DNA from: MGBC163016 sp910588905
Lineage (GTDB): Bacteria > Actinomycetota > Coriobacteriia > Coriobacteriales > Eggerthellaceae
Assembly: GCA_948616985.1 (NCBI GenBank)
Contig: CAPGDO010000015.1
Location: 1 to 49,590 of the forward strand
Direction: 5' to 3'
DNA: 49,590 nt
This document shows positions 1 through 8,340 of this stretch, piece by piece. Made by a program: the position numbers and the translations under genes. The notes below the pieces were generated by a model, which saw only the letters and a program-made list of their open reading frames with translations, did not search any database and was not told the origin of the DNA. Numbering within the stretch: the stretch's first letter is position 1; each line of letters begins with the position of its first letter.

Positions 1-2
1 TC

Positions 3-458
3 GCCCAGCAGAATTCCATCGCCTTCGTCATGTTCACCATGGCCAAGGGCGGCTGCCTTCCCAAGTTCATGGCGAAGATGAACAAGCGCACCAACTCTCC
101 GTTGAACGCGGTCTTCTTCATCATCGGCCTCTCCATCGTGTTCACGCTGATCTTCCAGTTCAGCGGTATCGACATGAACACCGTGGTGAAGATCTCCAAC
201 TTCGGGGCGCTGTCCACCTACACGCTGCTCAACCTGGCGGTCATCGTCTTCTGCTGGATCCAGCTGAAGGAGCGCAAGGGCGCCAAGGCGGTGTTCATGC
301 ATCTGGTGTTCCCGGCTTTGGGTGCGTTGGTGTGCTTCGCCATCATGCTCTCCGTGGGCACCGTGGCGCTCATCGTGGGTGCCGTCTTCATCGTCATCGG
401 GATCATCTACTACCTGGTGTTGACGAAGGTGCTGCACCGTCAGATCAACTTAGGGTGA
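3..458 (+). CDS. APC-family amino-acid permease, C-terminal part
   Basis: The reading frame is open from the window edge, so this is the last 151 residues of a longer protein. Four hydrophobic segments are visible (about residues 38-58, 64-86, 96-116 and 118-142). The basic loop before the first, with KGGCLPKF followed by NKRTNSPLNAV, is typical of the cytoplasmic loop in the second half of APC-superfamily amino-acid/polyamine antiporters. The likely role is import or exchange of amino acids at the cytoplasmic membrane; the substrate cannot be read from this fragment. It lies 74 bp upstream of a same-strand peptidase cluster, which suggests a link to amino-acid or peptide use. The ATG at position 30 is internal and not the true start. 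Confidence 0.8.
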   Translation, partial: AQQNSIAFVMFTMAKGGCLPKFMAKMNKRTNSPLNAVFFIIGLSIVFTLIFQFSGIDMNTVVKISNFGALSTYTLLNLAVIVFCWIQLKERKGAKAVFMHLVFPALGALVCFAIMLSVGTVALIVGAVFIVIGIIYYLVLTKVLHRQINLG

Positions 459-532
459 TACCACGGGCAGGCTGCCTGTGTGAGTCATAGCACGTAACAA
501 GAGCGATCGAACGACAGGGAAAGGAACCCATC

Positions 533-2032
533 ATGACTGAAGAGAAGACGATGCAGACCCCCACATTCACTGTGACCATAGGTAACGGGGCTGCGAACCA
601 GGCTGCGGAAGCGAAGATCCCCCAGCCTGCCAGCAAGGCGATGAAGTGGACGAATGGCAAGCAGACCATCGGCTATACGACCACAGCAGAACTGCTCCCT
701 CTGCATACGGACGATGGCAAGCTCATCGGGCATATGTTCGCCCTGTCCTACGTATCCGACCAGAAGGATAAGACCGACCGACCGGTCACGTTCTGCTGGA
801 ACGGAGGCCCGGGCGGCTCCTCTGCCATGGTGAACATCGGTGGATTGGGGCCGCGCCGCGTGCCCATCACCACCATCAACCAGCTACCGTGCCCTACGGC
901 TCCGGAGGATAACCCCTATTCGCTGCTTCCTTCCACTGACCTGGTGTATCTGGATGCCATGGGGACAGGGTATTCGAAGGTGGCCGAAGGCTATGACCCG
1001 AAGAAGGTCTGGGGCGTAGACGGTGACGCGGATGCCTTCATGCGCGGCATCGCCCAATGGCTCACCACCCATGAGCGGTGGAACACTCCGCTGTATCTCT
1101 ACGGCGAATCCTACGGCACCATGCGAAACTCCGTGCTGATGCGCGTGCTGGGGGAGCGGGGGATCGCGTTGACGGGCGTGATCGAGCAGTCCACCATCTT
1201 GGATTACGCGCCCACCCTTGCGGGCAATGACCTCTATTACATGGGCATGTTCCCGGTCTACGCTGCTACGGCCAACTACTTCGGCAAAGCGGGTCAGGGC
1301 GTGGATCAGTTCGAATGGTTCGACAAGGCCTGGAAGTTCGTGGACGAGAAGCTGGGCGGTGCGCTCATCGCCTCTGACTCCATCACCGAAGAGCAGGAGA
1401 AGGCATTGGCTGCTGAGATGTCTGAGCTGATCGGCCTTCCGGCTGACTTCATCCAGCGGAAGCACCTCCGCATCGAACTGGATACGTTCCGCAAGACCAT
1501 CATGGCTGACGAAGGCTTGTTCACGGGCCGCTACGATACGCGCTTCACCGAGCCTGCTTATATGGACGTCCAGGGCGATAACGAGTTCTTCGCCGGTGAG
1601 GATCCGTCTGGTGATGCCATCATGACGCCCGATCAGTCTGCGTGGATGAAGCTCGTCCAAGAGACCGGCTTCAAGGGGTCGTCCATCAACATGCTCCTGT
1701 CCATGAAGGTGAATGAGGATTGGAATTGGACCCATCAGGCTCCTGGCACCATGGGCAGCCCCCAATGCCCCAATACGGCCTACGATATGGGCACGGCTCT
1801 GCGCCGCAACCCCTTCTGCCGTGTGCTCTTCTTCGGGGGCATCCACGATGCTGCAACACCCTTCTGGAACGTGAAGCATTCCATCTCCAAGATGTTCCTG
1901 CCTGAATCCATCACCAGCCGCATCGAATATAAGGTGCACGAGAACGGCCATATGGCCTATGAGGATCAGCCTACCTTGGAGAAGATGATCCCGGAGCTGA
2001 CCGAGTTCTACGAGAAGCGCCATCACGTGTAA
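533..2032 (+). CDS. S10 family serine carboxypeptidase-like protein
   Basis: A 499-residue protein with serine carboxypeptidase (S10, alpha/beta hydrolase) hallmarks: WNGGPGGSS at residues 89-97 (oxyanion-hole region), GESYG at 191-195 with nucleophile Ser193, Asp439 in GGIHDAATP, and His473 in ENGHMAY. Family members remove C-terminal residues from peptides. No signal peptide is seen, so the enzyme is probably cytoplasmic, unlike the secreted or vacuolar eukaryotic members. The start ATG at 533 follows GGAAAGG; an in-frame ATG at 551 is an alternative. The two genes downstream are also peptide or amide hydrolases, and an amino-acid permease lies upstream. Actual substrate is unknown. Confidence 0.88.
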   Translation: MTEEKTMQTPTFTVTIGNGAANQAAEAKIPQPASKAMKWTNGKQTIGYTTTAELLPLHTDDGKLIGHMFALSYVSDQKDKTDRPVTFCWNGGPGGSSAMVNIGGLGPRRVPITTINQLPCPTAPEDNPYSLLPSTDLVYLDAMGTGYSKVAEGYDPKKVWGVDGDADAFMRGIAQWLTTHERWNTPLYLYGESYGTMRNSVLMRVLGERGIALTGVIEQSTILDYAPTLAGNDLYYMGMFPVYAATANYFGKAGQGVDQFEWFDKAWKFVDEKLGGALIASDSITEEQEKALAAEMSELIGLPADFIQRKHLRIELDTFRKTIMADEGLFTGRYDTRFTEPAYMDVQGDNEFFAGEDPSGDAIMTPDQSAWMKLVQETGFKGSSINMLLSMKVNEDWNWTHQAPGTMGSPQCPNTAYDMGTALRRNPFCRVLFFGGIHDAATPFWNVKHSISKMFLPESITSRIEYKVHENGHMAYEDQPTLEKMIPELTEFYEKRHHV

Positions 2033-2132
2033 GGGTGGTGTCGATCCATTCCACTGTTGGGTGTGCAAGCGTTGATCTGAAGGGACGAGAACCTGTTCCC
2101 GTCCCTGCGCAGAAGGTGAAAGGACGAACGTC

Positions 2133-3491
2133 ATGTTGAATGCAGAACAGCAAGCCGTAGTGGACCATGCTCAGGTCCAACAGAAGAACGGCTGGCAACA
2201 TTTGAAGGTCAAGGGCACGCCCTATGATTGCGGGTTCCAGGAGGGATACCTTCTGGTTGACGAATACAAGGATGCCTTGCGCGTGTATAGGTTCATGACC
2301 CTTGAGACCTTCGGCAAGGATTACGATTGGTTCGCTGAGCAATCCATCCGCCTCCATGGGTCCATGATCCCCGAGCGATACGCCCAGGAGCTCCAGGGCA
2401 TGGCTGACGGGCTCACGGCAGCCGGTCTGGATACCACATTAGAGGATATGATCGCCTGGAACGATTGGATGGAGATCACCGGATACTGGTGGCCGCAGAA
2501 CGCAGGCAAGATCATGGCTCGGCCGCTCATGAAGACGCATCGCAAAGAGCACTGCTCCGCTATTGCGGCTACCGGTTCTGCCACGGTGGACGGAAAGCCC
2601 TATCTGGGCCACGAGAGTTTCGATGAGTTCTGGAGCGGTCAATACTTCAACGTGTGCAAGCACGTGGAGCCGGACGAGGGCTACGCTTTCGTCATGCAGG
2701 CATCAGCGCCTTGCATGCTGTCCTCCATGACGGACTTCTACGTGACGGCAGCTGGCCTGAACGTGACCGAGACCACCCTTGCGGGTTTCGATCGCTACAG
2801 CGATGAGGGTATGCCGGAATGGGTGCGCATCCGTGATGCCATCCAATTCTCCAACACCATCGACGAGTTCGTGAAGCGCTTGAACAAGGGCAACAACGGT
2901 GGCTATGCCAACGCATGGCTCATCGCTGACCACAACACCGGCGAGATAGCCCGCTTCGAACAGGGGCTGGAGTTCACCAGCCTCGAGCGTACGAAGGACG
3001 GAACGTTCTTCGGTTGCAACGCCGTGTTCGATCCGCGCATCCGCAACCTGGAATGCAAGGACAACGGCTTCAACGACCCGCGTCAGCAGACGGGTGCGCG
3101 TCGTCAGAGGTGGATGGAGCTCATCGACCAGTACTACGGCAAGATCGACCTGGAGGTCGTCAAGAAGATGCTGGCGGACACCTACGACGTGTATCTCGGC
3201 TACGATTGCCCCTCCAGTCGTGATATCTGCGCCCACTATGACGTGGATCCGCAGTACTACGCCGATGATCCTGATGCCGTATGGAACATCCCGTTCTACC
3301 CCGCTGGCTCATGCGACGCCAAGGCTGCTGGGCCCGATGACGTGAAGCCCATGAATATGTGGGGCCGCTACGGACGGGCGGACGGGGTCGAGTTCAACGC
3401 CAAGGATTTCATGGATCAGCATCCGCTTTGGAAGTGGATGGATGGGTATCTGCAGGATAGGCCCACCCAACCGTGGACGCTGTTCGATTAG
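2133..3491 (+). CDS. C45-like Ntn-hydrolase (acyltransferase/phospholipase B-like)
   Basis: A 452-residue protein resembling the peptidase C45 / acyl-CoA:6-aminopenicillanate acyltransferase and phospholipase B-like group of N-terminal-nucleophile hydrolases. The probable nucleophile is Cys141 in the motif KEHCSAIAATG, followed by a DGKPYLGHESFD stretch typical of the fold and by GGYANAWLIAD. In this superfamily the precursor is usually cut just before the Cys, which here would free a propeptide of about 140 residues. No signal peptide is seen. The start ATG follows GAAAGGAC. It lies 100 bp after the S10 gene and 75 bp before pepC on the same strand, so amide-bond hydrolysis of a peptide or conjugated amino acid is the likely job. 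The substrate is not known. Confidence 0.72.
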   Translation: MLNAEQQAVVDHAQVQQKNGWQHLKVKGTPYDCGFQEGYLLVDEYKDALRVYRFMTLETFGKDYDWFAEQSIRLHGSMIPERYAQELQGMADGLTAAGLDTTLEDMIAWNDWMEITGYWWPQNAGKIMARPLMKTHRKEHCSAIAATGSATVDGKPYLGHESFDEFWSGQYFNVCKHVEPDEGYAFVMQASAPCMLSSMTDFYVTAAGLNVTETTLAGFDRYSDEGMPEWVRIRDAIQFSNTIDEFVKRLNKGNNGGYANAWLIADHNTGEIARFEQGLEFTSLERTKDGTFFGCNAVFDPRIRNLECKDNGFNDPRQQTGARRQRWMELIDQYYGKIDLEVVKKMLADTYDVYLGYDCPSSRDICAHYDVDPQYYADDPDAVWNIPFYPAGSCDAKAAGPDDVKPMNMWGRYGRADGVEFNAKDFMDQHPLWKWMDGYLQDRPTQPWTLFD

Positions 3492-3566
3492 CGGCATCCT
3501 CAAGGCGCAACAAGCGCTTTGTGACTCGATAGAAGACGAAATGCCAATGGGAAGGAGCTGGTGGAG

Positions 3567-4916
3567 ATGAAGCTCTCCAAGGAACAGATCAAGAAGATGT
3601 CAGAAGACTACGGGAAGATGTGCTGTCAACATGTGGCCCAGCGCGCCGTCACCAAGAACGGCATCCTGGAGTCCGCGGAAAGCGTAGAGGTGCTCAAGCG
3701 CATGAGCCCTCCGAACTTCGCGTTCTCCATTGATGTGGATAGCCAGGCTGTGGCCAACCAGAAGATGTCTGGCCGCTGCTGGATGTTCGCTTGCCTGAAC
3801 GTGCTGCGCTTCCATATCGAGAAGGAGCTCGATCTGCCGAAGGGCACATTCGAGCTGTCCCAGGCGTATCTGGCGTTCTACAGCAAGCTAGAGCGCGCCG
3901 CTTGGTTCCTGGAGCACATGGTCGCCACAGCTGACAAGCCGCTGGATGACCGTGAGGTGGATTGGCTGATCTCAACGCCCATGGCTGACGGTGGTGACTG
4001 GGATATGGTCGCTGCTCTGGTGAAGAAGTACGGCGTGATACCCCATGAGGCCATGGCTGAGACCCACTGCACCAATGACACCGCTGAACTGAACACGGTG
4101 CTCTCGCATCTGCTGCGCCAAGATGCCATCAAGCTGCGCCAGATGGCCAATGAGGACAAGGACACCGAAGCCACTCAGCTAGAGATGCTGAACGAGGTGT
4201 ATCGTGTGCTGGCCGTATGCTTCGGCGAGCCGCCTGAGAAGTTCGACTTCACCTATGTTGACAGCAAGGGAAAGTACCACGCTGATCTGGATACCACCCC
4301 GCTGGACTTCCTGAAGAAGTACGTGAAGATAGACTTGGATGACTACGTGGGCATCATCAACGTACCCGGTGAGGGCAATCCCTATGGCCACGTGTTCGCT
4401 GTTCAGGATTCCGACCAGATCCCTGAGCGCCGCAACCTCTATGTCAACGTGCCCATGGATGAGCTGAAGGGCTACGTCATAGAGTCGCTCAAGGCGGGCG
4501 ACCCCGTGTGGTTCGGCTCTGACGTCCTGCAATGGTGCGACCGCAACGCTGGCGTCATGGCTCATGACCTCTTTGATCTAGAAGGGCTCTTTGGCGTGAA
4601 GTTCGATATGGACAAGGCCCAGCGCTTCGCCATGCACGAGAGCTTGCCCACTCATGCCATGACCATCGCAGGTGTGGACATCAAGGACGGGAAGCCCACC
4701 AAGTGGAAGATCGAGAACTCTTGGGGCACGGAGAATGGTGGCAAGAAGACGGGCAACAACGGGTACTTCGTGTGCTCCGATGAGTGGTTCGACAACTTCG
4801 TGTACGAGGTTGCCATCCCCAAGAAGCTGCTGAAGCCCGAAACGCTGAAGGCGCTGGATTCCGAGCCTATCGTGTGGCCGTTCTGGAACACCTTCAACCC
4901 AGTCAGCAACCTCTAG
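3567..4916 (+). CDS. pepC: C1B aminopeptidase C / bleomycin hydrolase family
   Basis: A 449-residue papain-fold cytosolic aminopeptidase of the bleomycin hydrolase family, close to the usual family length of about 445. The catalytic triad is visible: Cys71 in MSGRCWMFACLN, His363 in PTHAMTIAGV and Asn384 in IENSWG. These enzymes form hexameric barrels in the cytoplasm and trim N-terminal residues from peptides. A GTG at 3561 is in frame, but the Shine-Dalgarno AAGGAG (3552-3557) is only 3 nt from it and 9 nt from the ATG at 3567, so the ATG is preferred. It is the last of three same-strand hydrolase genes behind an amino-acid permease. A palindrome followed by TTTT at 5001-5027 may end the transcript. 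Confidence 0.93.
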   Translation: MKLSKEQIKKMSEDYGKMCCQHVAQRAVTKNGILESAESVEVLKRMSPPNFAFSIDVDSQAVANQKMSGRCWMFACLNVLRFHIEKELDLPKGTFELSQAYLAFYSKLERAAWFLEHMVATADKPLDDREVDWLISTPMADGGDWDMVAALVKKYGVIPHEAMAETHCTNDTAELNTVLSHLLRQDAIKLRQMANEDKDTEATQLEMLNEVYRVLAVCFGEPPEKFDFTYVDSKGKYHADLDTTPLDFLKKYVKIDLDDYVGIINVPGEGNPYGHVFAVQDSDQIPERRNLYVNVPMDELKGYVIESLKAGDPVWFGSDVLQWCDRNAGVMAHDLFDLEGLFGVKFDMDKAQRFAMHESLPTHAMTIAGVDIKDGKPTKWKIENSWGTENGGKKTGNNGYFVCSDEWFDNFVYEVAIPKKLLKPETLKALDSEPIVWPFWNTFNPVSNL

Positions 4917-4989
4917 CCCTCGGCATTTCCGTACTCGGCCTCTACGGGTGATGTATCAGGTTGCCTGTAGAGACCGATCACCTGGGGCA

Positions 4990-5115
4990 ACCTTGCGCGT
5001 AGGGGCGGATCCAGATCCGCCCCTTTTGCGCCCGGGTGAACCATGCATGTCAGGTTGCTGTAGGGGCGGACCGTGGTCCGCCTGAGGTGCACCCGGGTGA
5101 ACCATGCAGAACAGG
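4990..5115. repeat. Two small palindromes with repeated linker
   Basis: This 320-bp gap (4917-5236) holds two palindromic units: arms CGGATC (5001-5024) and CGGACC (5065-5082). Each is followed by a related linker starting CCCGGGTGAACCATGCA (5031 onward and 5092 onward), and the first linker continues into CAGGTTGC before the next unit. The same linker and palindromes recur in the large repeats at 17.9, 38 and 49 kb. The rest of the gap holds the promoter of the TetR gene. No coding signal is seen. Confidence 0.8.
5001..5027 (+). terminator. Palindrome with T-run downstream of pepC (member of repeat family)
   Basis: Arms AGGGGCGGATC (5001-5011) and its exact complement (5014-5024) are separated by CA and followed by TTTT. 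The stem plus T-run could act as a Rho-independent terminator for the peptidase transcript. The same palindrome occurs at many other sites in the window, including places where no T-run follows, so termination may be a secondary role. Confidence 0.5.
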
Positions 5116-5176
5116 ATGCTACCCAGCGGATGGCTGCCAGATGGTCGGGTCATTGACGGTTCGCTCGATCTGTTCA

Positions 5177-5206
5177 TTGACGGGGTGTTAATCAGAACGA
5201 TAGTCT
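5177..5206 (+). promoter_or_regulatory. Candidate promoter of the TetR gene, with upstream direct repeat
   Basis: TTGACG (5177-5182) and TAGTCT (5201-5206) are spaced 18 bp, 30 bp before the start codon. The ten bases TCATTGACGG around the -35 box occur twice, at 5150-5159 and 5174-5183, a 24-bp period. The duplicated box may be a second promoter or a regulator site. This is inference from sequence only. Confidence 0.4.
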
Positions 5207-5236
5207 TCTCCGTGAGCATTCGAAAGAGGGAAGCTG

Positions 5237-5839
5237 ATGGCCGAGCAGCAGAAAAGAGAGCAACGACACCGTGCTGATGTAGCCGATCTCCGCAGGCTTG
5301 AGATCATCGCTGCGGCTCGTGAGCTGTACGAGGAGAAGGGCCTCTCCAAAACCTCTGTGCAAGACATCACTAGTCGGGTGGGTGTGACGCGCACCTTGTT
5401 CTATCACTACTTTTCCGACAAGGATGCTGTTACCTCGGCTGTTCTGGATGACTATATCGATGACTACGTGGAGGCGCTGACCTATTGGAACGAGGGCCGC
5501 AGCGAAGGCGAGATAGACAAGGCGCTGTTCTCGGTGATCAAGCTGCTGCGTCTGGGCCTCTTTGAGGAGGATCCCTTCCATAAGGCCTTGGCTTCTCAGG
5601 AGAACGCCGCGCTGTACCTGGAATTCATCAATCGCGTGGCCGATCATGCAGCCCACTACATCATCCAGACCACTGTGCAGGATTATGCCGCTCTTCATGA
5701 GATACGGATCAAGCACCTCTATGAGACTTTCACTGTGCTCATCGTGGGTGTGATCGGGTATCTGCGCCAGCACCCGGATGCTGATGACGCTGTCATCGCC
5801 GACGTGATCGCGCAGACGCTCCATATGGATAGGCCGTAA
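5237..5839 (+). CDS. TetR family transcriptional regulator
   Basis: A 200-residue one-component regulator. The N-terminal helix-turn-helix is clear: EIIAAARELYEEKGLSKTSV then ITSRVGVTRTLFYHYFSDKDA (about residues 23-70), which matches the TetR DNA-binding domain. The remaining all-helical part would bind an unknown ligand and form the dimer. The start ATG follows GAGGGAAGCTG. It lies 18 bp before a 9-TM membrane protein gene, so the two are probably co-transcribed and the membrane protein is the likely regulatory target or partner. Confidence 0.9.
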   Translation: MAEQQKREQRHRADVADLRRLEIIAAARELYEEKGLSKTSVQDITSRVGVTRTLFYHYFSDKDAVTSAVLDDYIDDYVEALTYWNEGRSEGEIDKALFSVIKLLRLGLFEEDPFHKALASQENAALYLEFINRVADHAAHYIIQTTVQDYAALHEIRIKHLYETFTVLIVGVIGYLRQHPDADDAVIADVIAQTLHMDRP

Positions 5840-5857
5840 GGAAAGGAAGGAACGGAA

Positions 5858-7000
5858 ATGCTCTTCGACGTCTATGGTCCCCACGCGCTCTACCAGTGGA
5901 CCGGGCTCATCCTGGTGCTGGTGGTGCTCATCTTGCTGAACGAGTTCGCACGCCGTACGAAATTCGGTGGCTGCTTCATGTTCTTCGGTGTCTGCGGTGC
6001 CATGACCGTGTACTGCTTAGCGGTGGAGATCGGCGCTGCCATGGGTGCCGAATGGGCACTGAACAACCCTACCCATACGGATATGAATAGCTGGTTCCAT
6101 TACGCGAAGGTCTATGCGGCTACAGCGGGGTGCATCGGCTTCATGATGCTGAAGTATTCGTGGGGCAAGGTGGGCCGTTCGCACTGGTTCAAGGCATTCC
6201 CGTTCATCATCGTGGCCATCAATATCTTGATCGCTGTGGCATCTGATTTCGAGAGCGCTTTCCGTGCCTGGGGTACGAGCTGGGTATCCACCGAAGGCGT
6301 GGTACTGAACGGTGGCTGGCATAATGTGTTCAATGGCGTAGCGGGCCTTCTGAATATCGCCTGCATGACCGGGTGGTTCGGCATCTATATCTCCAAGAAG
6401 CGCCAGGATATGCTCTGGCCTGACATGACTTGGGTCTTCATCATCGCCTATGACCTGTGGAACTTCTGCTATACCTATAATTGCCTGCCTACTCATTCCT
6501 GGTATTGTGGCATTGCGCTTCTGTTAGCACCTACCATTGCAGGCTTGCTGTGGAACAAAGGCGGCTGGATCCAGAATCGTGCGTTCACGCTGGCCATGTG
6601 GTGCATGTTCGCTCAGATGGTGCCCATGTTCGTGAACGACTCCATCTTCGCTGCGCAATCGGTGAATGATCCCGCTGTTAACACCGTTGTCTCTCTGATA
6701 GCGCTGTTCGCGAACATCGCGGCGCTGGCCTACATCATCTACCGCTCCAAGAAGCTCAAGGTGAACCCCTACAAGCAAGAGGTATTCGTGGGTACGAAGG
6801 ATTTCCGCGAGGCAATGGAACGTCGGGCAGATACAGCTTACCTGCTCGAGACTATGCCGAAGACGGCAACCTCAGCAGAGATAGCCGAGATGGTGGCTTA
6901 CAACGAACTGCCCATAGACGGTAGCGTAGGGTATGTGTATGTGGCGAAGGATGCTGCGGACGATGTTGCTGTGGAGGTGGAGACACAGCGGCGCGAATAG
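5858..7000 (+). CDS. Nine-TM membrane protein, DUF5692-like
   Basis: A 380-residue integral membrane protein with about nine hydrophobic segments between residues 8 and 305 and a soluble C-terminal tail of about 75 residues. It starts at an ATG behind AAGGAAAGGAAGG. The overall pattern, including the Trp- and Cys-rich segment around DLWNFCYTYNCLPTHSWYCG, resembles proteins annotated as DUF5692 in Eggerthella relatives; that assignment is from memory and needs a profile search. The function is unknown. It is almost certainly in one operon with the TetR gene 18 bp upstream, a layout common for regulated transporters or sensors. A strong hairpin 26 bp after the stop ends the transcript. Confidence 0.7.
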   Translation: MLFDVYGPHALYQWTGLILVLVVLILLNEFARRTKFGGCFMFFGVCGAMTVYCLAVEIGAAMGAEWALNNPTHTDMNSWFHYAKVYAATAGCIGFMMLKYSWGKVGRSHWFKAFPFIIVAINILIAVASDFESAFRAWGTSWVSTEGVVLNGGWHNVFNGVAGLLNIACMTGWFGIYISKKRQDMLWPDMTWVFIIAYDLWNFCYTYNCLPTHSWYCGIALLLAPTIAGLLWNKGGWIQNRAFTLAMWCMFAQMVPMFVNDSIFAAQSVNDPAVNTVVSLIALFANIAALAYIIYRSKKLKVNPYKQEVFVGTKDFREAMERRADTAYLLETMPKTATSAEIAEMVAYNELPIDGSVGYVYVAKDAADDVAVEVETQRRE

Positions 7001-7026
7001 CTTCCTGGCAAGAAGCTTCACCCTGG

Positions 7027-7058
7027 ACGAACGCGCCCCTTCCGGGCGCGTTCGTTTA
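7027..7058 (+). terminator. Rho-independent terminator after the 9-TM gene
   Basis: A perfect 12-bp stem (ACGAACGCGCCC at 7027-7038 with its complement at 7044-7055) with a 5-nt loop and a short TTT run, 26 bp after the stop codon at 7000. Confidence 0.75.
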
Positions 7059-7116
7059 CCGTGATGAGGTCAGAGTCGTGGCTCGAGTGCACCTGCGGAC
7101 CCTCTTGGTTCATTGC

Positions 7117-7194
7117 GTAGGGATCGAACACGTTCGATCCCTACGGGTGATGCTGTAGGTCCTGCGTGGGGGCGGATCCAGATCCGCCCTTTTT
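7117..7194. repeat. Two palindromic units between convergent genes
   Basis: A 28-bp palindrome with arms GTAGGGATCGAAC (7117-7129 and 7132-7144) is followed by a second with arms GGGCGGATC (7170-7178 and 7181-7189) and a T-run TTTTT. Both belong to the family spread through the window. They lie between the 9-TM gene and the convergent LysR gene and may serve as a bidirectional terminator. Confidence 0.75.
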
Positions 7195-7207
7195 GCGCCC
7201 GGTCTCC

Positions 7208-8086
7208 TTAGCTATGGATGCGCACGTGCTCCAGATACTGCTCGAAGGTGCGCACAGCCAAGCTGGCGCTCTTCTGGTTGCGCACGGCGAACCCGATCTC
7301 ACGGATGGCATCCACGTCCAGGGGGCGTATGGCCAGGTCATAGGGCACGCGCTCAAGGATCAGCTCCGGCAGGATGCTCACCCCAAGGCCGCTTTCGATC
7401 ATGGCCATGATCACGTAATCATCCCGGGTCTTCAGGCGGATCTCCGGCACGATGCCTGCTGTGCGGAAGAGGTCTGCCACCATGGTGTCCGTGCCCTTCT
7501 CGTCAAGCAAGAACGGCTCGTTCGCCAGATCAGCCAGCTTCACGATGCGCTTCTTCGCCAAGGGATGCTCCGGGGGCAGCACGGCCAACAGCCGGTCTGA
7601 TCCCAAGGATATGGTGTCGAAGCTCTCCTCGATGGGCAGGGGGAGGAAGCCGCAGTCCACGCGGCCTGAGGCGATCCATTCCCGGATCTCAGCATAGTTC
7701 CCGATGACCAGCTCGTAGTCTATGCCGGGGTAATCCTCCTGAAGGCGCTCGATGACGCTGGGGAGCCATTGCGCTGCCACGCTGGAGAATGTCCCGATGC
7801 GGATGATGCCCGCCGTGAGCCCGGAGAGGCGGTCCACTTCCATCTGAAGGTTGCGTTGCTTCGTGCACACATCGCGCACGAAGGGGAGCAGGACGCGCCC
7901 TTCTCCGGTGAGCTCGACACCGCCCCGGCCGCGCACGAGCAGTCGGATGCCCCAACCCTTCTCCAGCTCCGCGATCATGCGCGAGACTCCTGATTGGGTA
8001 TAGGACAGCGCCTCGGCCGCGCGGGTGAAGCTGCCCAGGTCCACCGTCTCGATGAAGGCCTCATACTTCTGCAGCGTGCTCTCCAT
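7208..8086 (-). CDS. LysR family transcriptional regulator
   Basis: A 292-residue LysR-type regulator. The N-terminal winged helix (ESTLQKYEAFIETVDLGSFT, then AAEALSYTQSGVSRMIAELE) is followed by a type 2 periplasmic-binding-like effector domain (about residues 85-290). The start is set at the ATG at 8086, which has GAGG 6 nt upstream; an ATG 14 codons further out lacks a comparable site. The gene is transcribed away from an EamA-family exporter gene 254 bp off, a common layout in which the regulator controls the divergent transporter. A 26-bp dyad in between is a candidate binding site. The effector is unknown. Confidence 0.92.
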   Translation of the reverse strand: MESTLQKYEAFIETVDLGSFTRAAEALSYTQSGVSRMIAELEKGWGIRLLVRGRGGVELTGEGRVLLPFVRDVCTKQRNLQMEVDRLSGLTAGIIRIGTFSSVAAQWLPSVIERLQEDYPGIDYELVIGNYAEIREWIASGRVDCGFLPLPIEESFDTISLGSDRLLAVLPPEHPLAKKRIVKLADLANEPFLLDEKGTDTMVADLFRTAGIVPEIRLKTRDDYVIMAMIESGLGVSILPELILERVPYDLAIRPLDVDAIREIGFAVRNQKSASLAVRTFEQYLEHVRIHS

Positions 8087-8131
8087 GGCATACCTCGCTC
8101 TGACCTCTGTTCCATTCCAAATACTCATGCA

Positions 8132-8157
8132 AATGATAACGAATATTCGCTTTCATT
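8132..8157. promoter_or_regulatory. Candidate LysR operator (26-bp dyad)
   Basis: The half-sites AATGATAACGAAT (8132-8144) and its mirror (8145-8157) agree at 11 of 13 positions and are centred on GAATATTC. The dyad lies 46 bp upstream of the LysR start in the divergent gap, where autoregulated LysR-type sites normally sit. Binding is inferred. Confidence 0.5.
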
Positions 8158-8340
8158 CTAGTGCGTCCCATGGTTTACTATCCCGGCACTGAGAAACGCA
8201 CGAGAAACGAACCACCCAGCGGGCGCGCACGGTCGTGCGAGATGCTCGCTCCAAAGGGATTCGAATCGCATAGCAAAGCAACCGGACGCCATGCCCGCGG
8301 GGAACCCGTGACGCTTGGGCTCTGGAGAGAAGGAGGAGCC

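Noticed and set aside
884..2134. Long minus-strand open frame opposite the S10 peptidase gene (similarly 24677-26806 opposite the first YhgE gene)
   Set aside because: Typical shadow frames of GC-rich genes; the translations are His/Arg-rich with no family features, while the plus-strand genes have clear motifs.
8161..8340. N-terminal extension of the EamA exporter from a GTG at 8161
   Set aside because: The extension is Arg-rich and atypical, overlaps the presumed LysR-EamA control region, and the GTG at 8341 has a strong ribosome-binding site.
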